DNA of 64,000 nucleotides from Caballeronia glathei. Its GTDB lineage: Bacteria; Pseudomonadota; Gammaproteobacteria; Burkholderiales; Burkholderiaceae. The position numbers and the translations under genes were made by a program. The notes under the pieces are model-generated. The model worked only from the letters and a program-made list of their open reading frames with translations, was not told where the DNA came from and did not search any database. Shown here one piece after another: positions 60,203 to 64,000 of the stretch (its first letter is position 1; each line of letters begins with the position of its first letter). Location of the stretch: positions 1 through 64,000 of the forward strand of contig NZ_JFHC01000006.1 in the NCBI RefSeq assembly GCF_000698595.1. Direction: 5' to 3'.

Positions 60203-63102
60203 CTCCCGCAACCGCACCGCTCGTGATGAGGCAACGACTCGTACCGCGCGCTGCGGCGCCGCCCGTGGACGCGTTGCAGGACCCGTTGCGCGCGGCGCTC
60301 GAACAGGTCTTCGCGCATTACTGCGACGTGCTCGCCGAGCGGCTCGACCGCGTGCCCGAAACGCACCTGCGCGCGTTCGTCGACATGCTCGGCGCATCGC
60401 CCGAGCCGGCCGTGCCCGCTCACGCGCCGCTCGTGTTCAAGGCCGCGCGTGCGCCAGCGAGCGCGCCCGTACCCGTCGTGCCGAAGTTCACCGAGGTCGC
60501 GGCGCCGCCCGCTGCCGGAGACACCGAGCCGGTCGTGTTCCAGACCGTCGAGGACCTGGAGGTGCTGCGCGCGGAGTTCGCAAAGTCGTTCGCGGTGGAC
60601 GGGGCGCGCGGCGTGATCGCGCAGGCGCAGGGCGTCGTGTCGGCAGAAGGGCTCGCACCCGGCGCGACGATTCTCTCGCATGCGGTGCCGCTCGTGCGCG
60701 CGATGCACGTGGGTCATCGGTCGCTTCTCGGCGCGCCGGATCTCGCGAGCGTCCTCGTGCAGGTCGAGATGGGCCACGTGGGCGCCATGCCGCCGAACGC
60801 GACCGTCGAATGGGGCATCGGCTCGCCAGCCGGGTTCGTCGCGCTCACGCCGCTGCGCGACACGACGGCCGGTCTCGCGCAAAGCGGCGAGATCGCGTTC
60901 GACGCGCCGCCGCCATTCGCCGCGGTTTCGATGTGCGGCACCGAAAGCTGCTGGCTCACGTGCCGCCTTCGCTCCAGCGATGCGATGCATGCGGCCCCGG
61001 GTTCTGCGCCCGCGCCCGCGACGATCACGCGCCTGCGCCTGTCCGCCCGGCGCGCGCTCGAGGACGCACTACCGGACGCCGCGCTGTCCGGCCGGATGCC
61101 GCTCGACCTGACACGCGACTTCTACCCGCTCGGCGAGCGTCCGCGCTTTGGCGACGTGTTCTATCTGGCGTCGAAGGGTTTCGGCATCGGCAATGCGCAG
61201 GTGGTGCTGCACATCCGGCTGACCAACCCCGCCGACGCCGCCCCCGACGCGTCGCCGATTGCGCCCGTCACGCGCGACGGCGAACCGCGCGTCGTGTGGG
61301 AGAGCCATACGCGCAGTGGCTGGCAAGCACTTGCGGCCGAGGACAGGACGCACGCGCTCACCAACGACGGCACAGTCTCGTTCACGCTTCCCGGCGATGC
61401 GGCGCAAGGCGTGATCGGCAACGTCGAGAGCGGCTGGCTGCGGGCGCGTCTCGTGTCGGGGAGCTACGCCACGGGGCGCCGCGTCATCGAGAGCCTTGCG
61501 ATTCCCGCCGACGCCCCGCCGTCGATTGCGTCGATCCGCGCGACGATGTCGCTGAACGTGGGACCGGTGGAACCCGAACGGATTGTCGTCGACGACAATC
61601 TGGAGGAGACGTGTTTCGATCCCGCCGCGACGCACGGGCGCCTTGCGCTCACGCCGTTCCCCGCTTCGGAAGTGGCGGGGCTCGCGCTTTATCTCGGCGT
61701 GAAGGCAGCGCCCACGCAACTCGCCGGGCGCATGCTGAGCCTTTACATGGGACTTGCACCATGCGAGGGCCGGGCCGTCTACCGCGATGACGCGGCAGCC
61801 GCGCGCACGATGCGATGGCAGGTGCGCGGCACGGACGGATGGCGCGAGTGTGCGGTGGTCGATCGCACGGGCGGGCTGCGCCGTCCGGGCTTCGTGAGCG
61901 TGCATGTCGGCGATGACGTGGCGCGCTGGCACGGCGCCGTGTTCGATCAGCAGGCGGAACTGGTCTGGCTGCGCCTCGTGACCGGCGAGCCGGCCGCTAC
62001 ATGCGCGGCGTCGGCATCGGCGGCGATGGCGATACGCCAGATCGTGCTGAACGCCGTCCCCGCCGTGCAGGCGATCCGCCTCGAACGCGAACTGCTCGGG
62101 TCCGGCAACGGCCGCCCCGCGCAGACGTTGCGCACGGCGCGCAGGCCGGTCGTCGGCGACGTGCGGCTCGACGTGCGCGAGGGCGACGGGGGCCTCACGC
62201 GCGACTGGGTGCGCTGGCAGTGCGTCGATGACCTGAGTGCGTCGGATCACGATGCGCGCGCATTCGTCCTCGACCGCCTCACCGGGACCGTGCGCTTCGG
62301 CGACGGCCGGCACGGACGCATCCCGCCCGCGGGCGGCAACAACATTCGCATCAGCTACAGCGCGGGCGGCGGGGCGCGCGGCAACCGCCCGCCGCACGCG
62401 ATCGCGCAGTTGCGCACGACGATTCCGTACGTCGAGTCGGTCACGAACTGCGATCCCGCAACGGGCGGCCAGGACACGGAGAGCGAGTTGTCGCTGCGGC
62501 GCGCGGCGCTCGCGCGGCTCAGGCATCGCGACCGCGCCGTGTGCGCCGACGACTACGCCGATCTCGCGCTGCGCGCGTCGCCGGAGGTCATGCGCGCGAT
62601 GTGCCGGGGCGGGCGCGATCTGTCGCGTGCGGATTCGCGTGCGCAGAGCGCGCGGGGCGCCGTGAGCGTGGTGATCGTGCCGGACGTCGCGGCAGCCGAG
62701 CCGCAGCCGGCGCTTGCGCTTCTCGCGCGCGTGAAGACCTATCTGGAGGCGCGCGCTCCGGCGGGCGTCGAACTGATCCTGCTCGGGCCGGCGTATCTGC
62801 GCGTCGCGGTCGATGCGGAACTGGCCGTGGCGCCGGATGCGTCGTCCGAGCGTGTGATCGCCGCGTGCGAGGCGCGCGTGAATGCGTTTCTGCATCCGCT
62901 CACGGGCGGGGCGGGCGGGGATGGCTGGGCCTTCGGCAAGGAGCCGCACGCATCGGACCTGCTCGCCGCGCTGGATGAAATCGACGGCATCGACCACGTG
63001 CGCGCACTGCGGCTGCGTTTCGAGGCTGACGCGCGCGATCTGCGGCGCAGCGGCGATTTCCTCGTCAGCGCGGGCCGCCACACGATCCGGGCCAGCCGAT
63101 GA
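60199..63102 (+). CDS. baseplate wedge protein, gpJ/Afp11-like
   Basis: A 967-residue baseplate J family protein. A variable N-terminal 400 residues lead to the typical J region: RFGDGRHGRIPPAGGNNIRISYSAGGGARGN, then TESELSLRRAALARLRHRDRAVCADDYADLALRASPEV and a C-terminal DIDGIDHVRALRL-type strand. It forms wedge arms around the hub. GTG 60199 overlaps the gp25 stop by four bases; ATG 60226 is an alternative. Confidence 0.9.
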   Translation: MTPATAPLVMRQRLVPRAAAPPVDALQDPLRAALEQVFAHYCDVLAERLDRVPETHLRAFVDMLGASPEPAVPAHAPLVFKAARAPASAPVPVVPKFTEVAAPPAAGDTEPVVFQTVEDLEVLRAEFAKSFAVDGARGVIAQAQGVVSAEGLAPGATILSHAVPLVRAMHVGHRSLLGAPDLASVLVQVEMGHVGAMPPNATVEWGIGSPAGFVALTPLRDTTAGLAQSGEIAFDAPPPFAAVSMCGTESCWLTCRLRSSDAMHAAPGSAPAPATITRLRLSARRALEDALPDAALSGRMPLDLTRDFYPLGERPRFGDVFYLASKGFGIGNAQVVLHIRLTNPADAAPDASPIAPVTRDGEPRVVWESHTRSGWQALAAEDRTHALTNDGTVSFTLPGDAAQGVIGNVESGWLRARLVSGSYATGRRVIESLAIPADAPPSIASIRATMSLNVGPVEPERIVVDDNLEETCFDPAATHGRLALTPFPASEVAGLALYLGVKAAPTQLAGRMLSLYMGLAPCEGRAVYRDDAAAARTMRWQVRGTDGWRECAVVDRTGGLRRPGFVSVHVGDDVARWHGAVFDQQAELVWLRLVTGEPAATCAASASAAMAIRQIVLNAVPAVQAIRLERELLGSGNGRPAQTLRTARRPVVGDVRLDVREGDGGLTRDWVRWQCVDDLSASDHDARAFVLDRLTGTVRFGDGRHGRIPPAGGNNIRISYSAGGGARGNRPPHAIAQLRTTIPYVESVTNCDPATGGQDTESELSLRRAALARLRHRDRAVCADDYADLALRASPEVMRAMCRGGRDLSRADSRAQSARGAVSVVIVPDVAAAEPQPALALLARVKTYLEARAPAGVELILLGPAYLRVAVDAELAVAPDASSERVIAACEARVNAFLHPLTGGAGGDGWAFGKEPHASDLLAALDEIDGIDHVRALRLRFEADARDLRRSGDFLVSAGRHTIRASR

Positions 63103-64000
63103 ACACGCCAGCCACCGCTCTCGGCCGCAACCCGGACGATCTCGACTTCGACGACCTCGTTCGGGAGGGCCTCGCGCTGCTGCCGGCGTACGCGCCCGAG
63201 TGGACGGACCACAATCCGTCGGACCCGGGCGTGACGCTCGTCGAGCTGCTCGCCTATTTCTCCGACATCCTGCTCTACCGCATCGGGCGCGTCACGCCCG
63301 CCGCAAAGCTGCAGTTCCTGCGGCTGCTCAAGGGTGAGCATGACTTCGACGGGCTCGCGAGCGATGCCGCGGGCAGAACCCGGGGCATCGTCGATCCGGC
63401 AGCGGAACTGAAGCGCGCGATCGACGAAACCGTCCGCGAACTGGCCCACATGGACTGCGCGGTGACGCCGCGCGACTTCGAGCGGCTTGCGCTCGACGTC
63501 GCGCAACGTGTATTGCGTGAGCGGCGCGTGCGGGTGCGGTGCATCGCGAATGCGGACCTGAGCGGCGGCCGGATGCGCACGGGCGCCGTGGACGCGCGCG
63601 GGCATGTGAGCGTCGTGATCGCGCCGCCCGCCGACGTGCCGCCGCACGAAGCGGCGAGACTGCGCGACGCGGTGCGCACGCACCTCTTGCCGCGCTGCCT
63701 GCTGACGACGCGCCTGCATGTGGTCGCGCCCGTCGAGCTGGTGGCGGGTATCGGCTTTCAGGTCGCACTGTGGCCGGGCGTGTCGATCGAGGCGGCGCTC
63801 GCGCAGATCGCCATCGCACTGCGCGAGCGTTTCGGCGCGGGCGGGGACGAAGGCGATGCGGATGGTGAAGCCCCGGCGTTCGGCGCGCCGCTTCATCTGT
63901 CCGAGATCGCCGCGGCGATCGACCGCGTGGCGGGCGTCGATTATGTCGAGAACGTGACCGTGTTCACGCTCGGCACCGAACTTGACGCACCCGATGCGAA
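63099..64000 (+). CDS. baseplate wedge protein, Afp12-like, cut by window edge
   Basis: At least 300 residues are present without a stop. The start MNTPATALGRNPDDLDFDDLVREGLALLPAYAPEWTDHNPSDPGVTLVELLAYFSDILLYRIGRV is the hallmark of gpJ/Afp12 wedge proteins, and the later DCAVTPRDFERLA and VDYVENVTVF continue the family pattern. It pairs with the preceding Afp11-like protein. The remaining part and the downstream tape-measure and ATPase genes lie outside the window. Confidence 0.9.
   Translation, partial: MNTPATALGRNPDDLDFDDLVREGLALLPAYAPEWTDHNPSDPGVTLVELLAYFSDILLYRIGRVTPAAKLQFLRLLKGEHDFDGLASDAAGRTRGIVDPAAELKRAIDETVRELAHMDCAVTPRDFERLALDVAQRVLRERRVRVRCIANADLSGGRMRTGAVDARGHVSVVIAPPADVPPHEAARLRDAVRTHLLPRCLLTTRLHVVAPVELVAGIGFQVALWPGVSIEAALAQIAIALRERFGAGGDEGDADGEAPAFGAPLHLSEIAAAIDRVAGVDYVENVTVFTLGTELDAPDA

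Noticed and set aside
39807..64000. Type VI secretion system
   Set aside because: No TssB/TssC, TssJLM membrane complex, ClpV or Hcp is seen; DUF4255, LysM baseplate protein and paired gp19 tubes are eCIS features.
39807..64000. Intact temperate prophage
   Set aside because: No integrase, capsid, terminase, portal or lysis genes are seen; the structural set matches eCIS.
1..64000. CRISPR arrays, tRNA or rRNA genes, insertion sequences
   Set aside because: No repeat-spacer pattern, no tRNA cloverleaf or rRNA sequence, and no transposase-like protein was noticed anywhere in the window.

Overview
The window looks like a chromosomal piece of a Burkholderia-group betaproteobacterium (Burkholderia, Paraburkholderia or Caballeronia). 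The grounds are the very high GC and GC3, the trimeric porin ending in Phe, the DUF4148 secreted protein, the abundance of LysR-type regulators, and a 2-ketogluconate repressor/reductase pair. This assignment is an inference from gene content and composition, not from a marker gene.

Left part (1-39.8 kb): ordinary metabolic, transport and regulatory genes in short units. A 118-bp tandem repeat precedes a kguD-like 2-ketoacid reductase, its terminator and a PtxS-like LacI repressor, followed by a YhfC-type intramembrane protease and small conserved genes. Next come a Spy/CpxP-like periplasmic protein with a divergent LysR gene, an Lrp/AsnC regulator with a saccharopine/lysine-dehydrogenase-like enzyme, a P-loop kinase-like protein and a cation:proton antiporter. 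They are followed by cytochrome b561, a pyridine-nucleotide disulfide oxidoreductase, and an ankyrin / PRC-barrel / MFS group. Further right are a DMT exporter with divergent LysR, a Rieske oxygenase, a LysE-family exporter, a porin, a TonB-dependent siderophore receptor with a Fur-box-like site, an SDR, and several unrecognised envelope proteins. A complete tripartite RND efflux operon (permease, adaptor, outer-membrane factor) closes this part.

Right part (39.8-64 kb): an extracellular contractile injection system (eCIS, Afp/PVC-like) locus with two divergent arms. The rightward arm carries a Pvc16-like DUF4255 terminator protein, two sheath proteins, two gp19-like tube proteins, a tail-assembly chaperone-like protein and a DUF6760-like small protein. 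It continues with a very long disordered protein, a LysM baseplate protein, a VgrG/gpD-like hub, a gp5-like spike, gp25 and two baseplate-wedge (gpJ/Afp11-12) proteins, the last cut by the window edge. Tape measure, fibre, AAA+ ATPase and cargo genes are not seen and would lie further right.

The leftward arm is a ten-gene operon coding for a membrane-spanning Ser/Thr phosphorylation circuit: a periplasmic-VWA/transmembrane/cytoplasmic-FHA protein, a PP2C phosphatase with a membrane anchor, a 74-aa overlapping small ORF and a zinc-ribbon/FHA protein. It continues with two Hanks-type kinases, two coiled-coil envelope proteins, an S41 protease and a DUF4280 PAAR-like tip protein. The two arms share a 612-bp divergent promoter region. 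The layout recalls threonine-phosphorylation control of type VI secretion (PpkA-Fha-PppA), here beside an eCIS instead of a T6SS. This pairing, together with a roughly 190-residue coiled-coil insertion in the first sheath protein, is the most interesting feature of the window.
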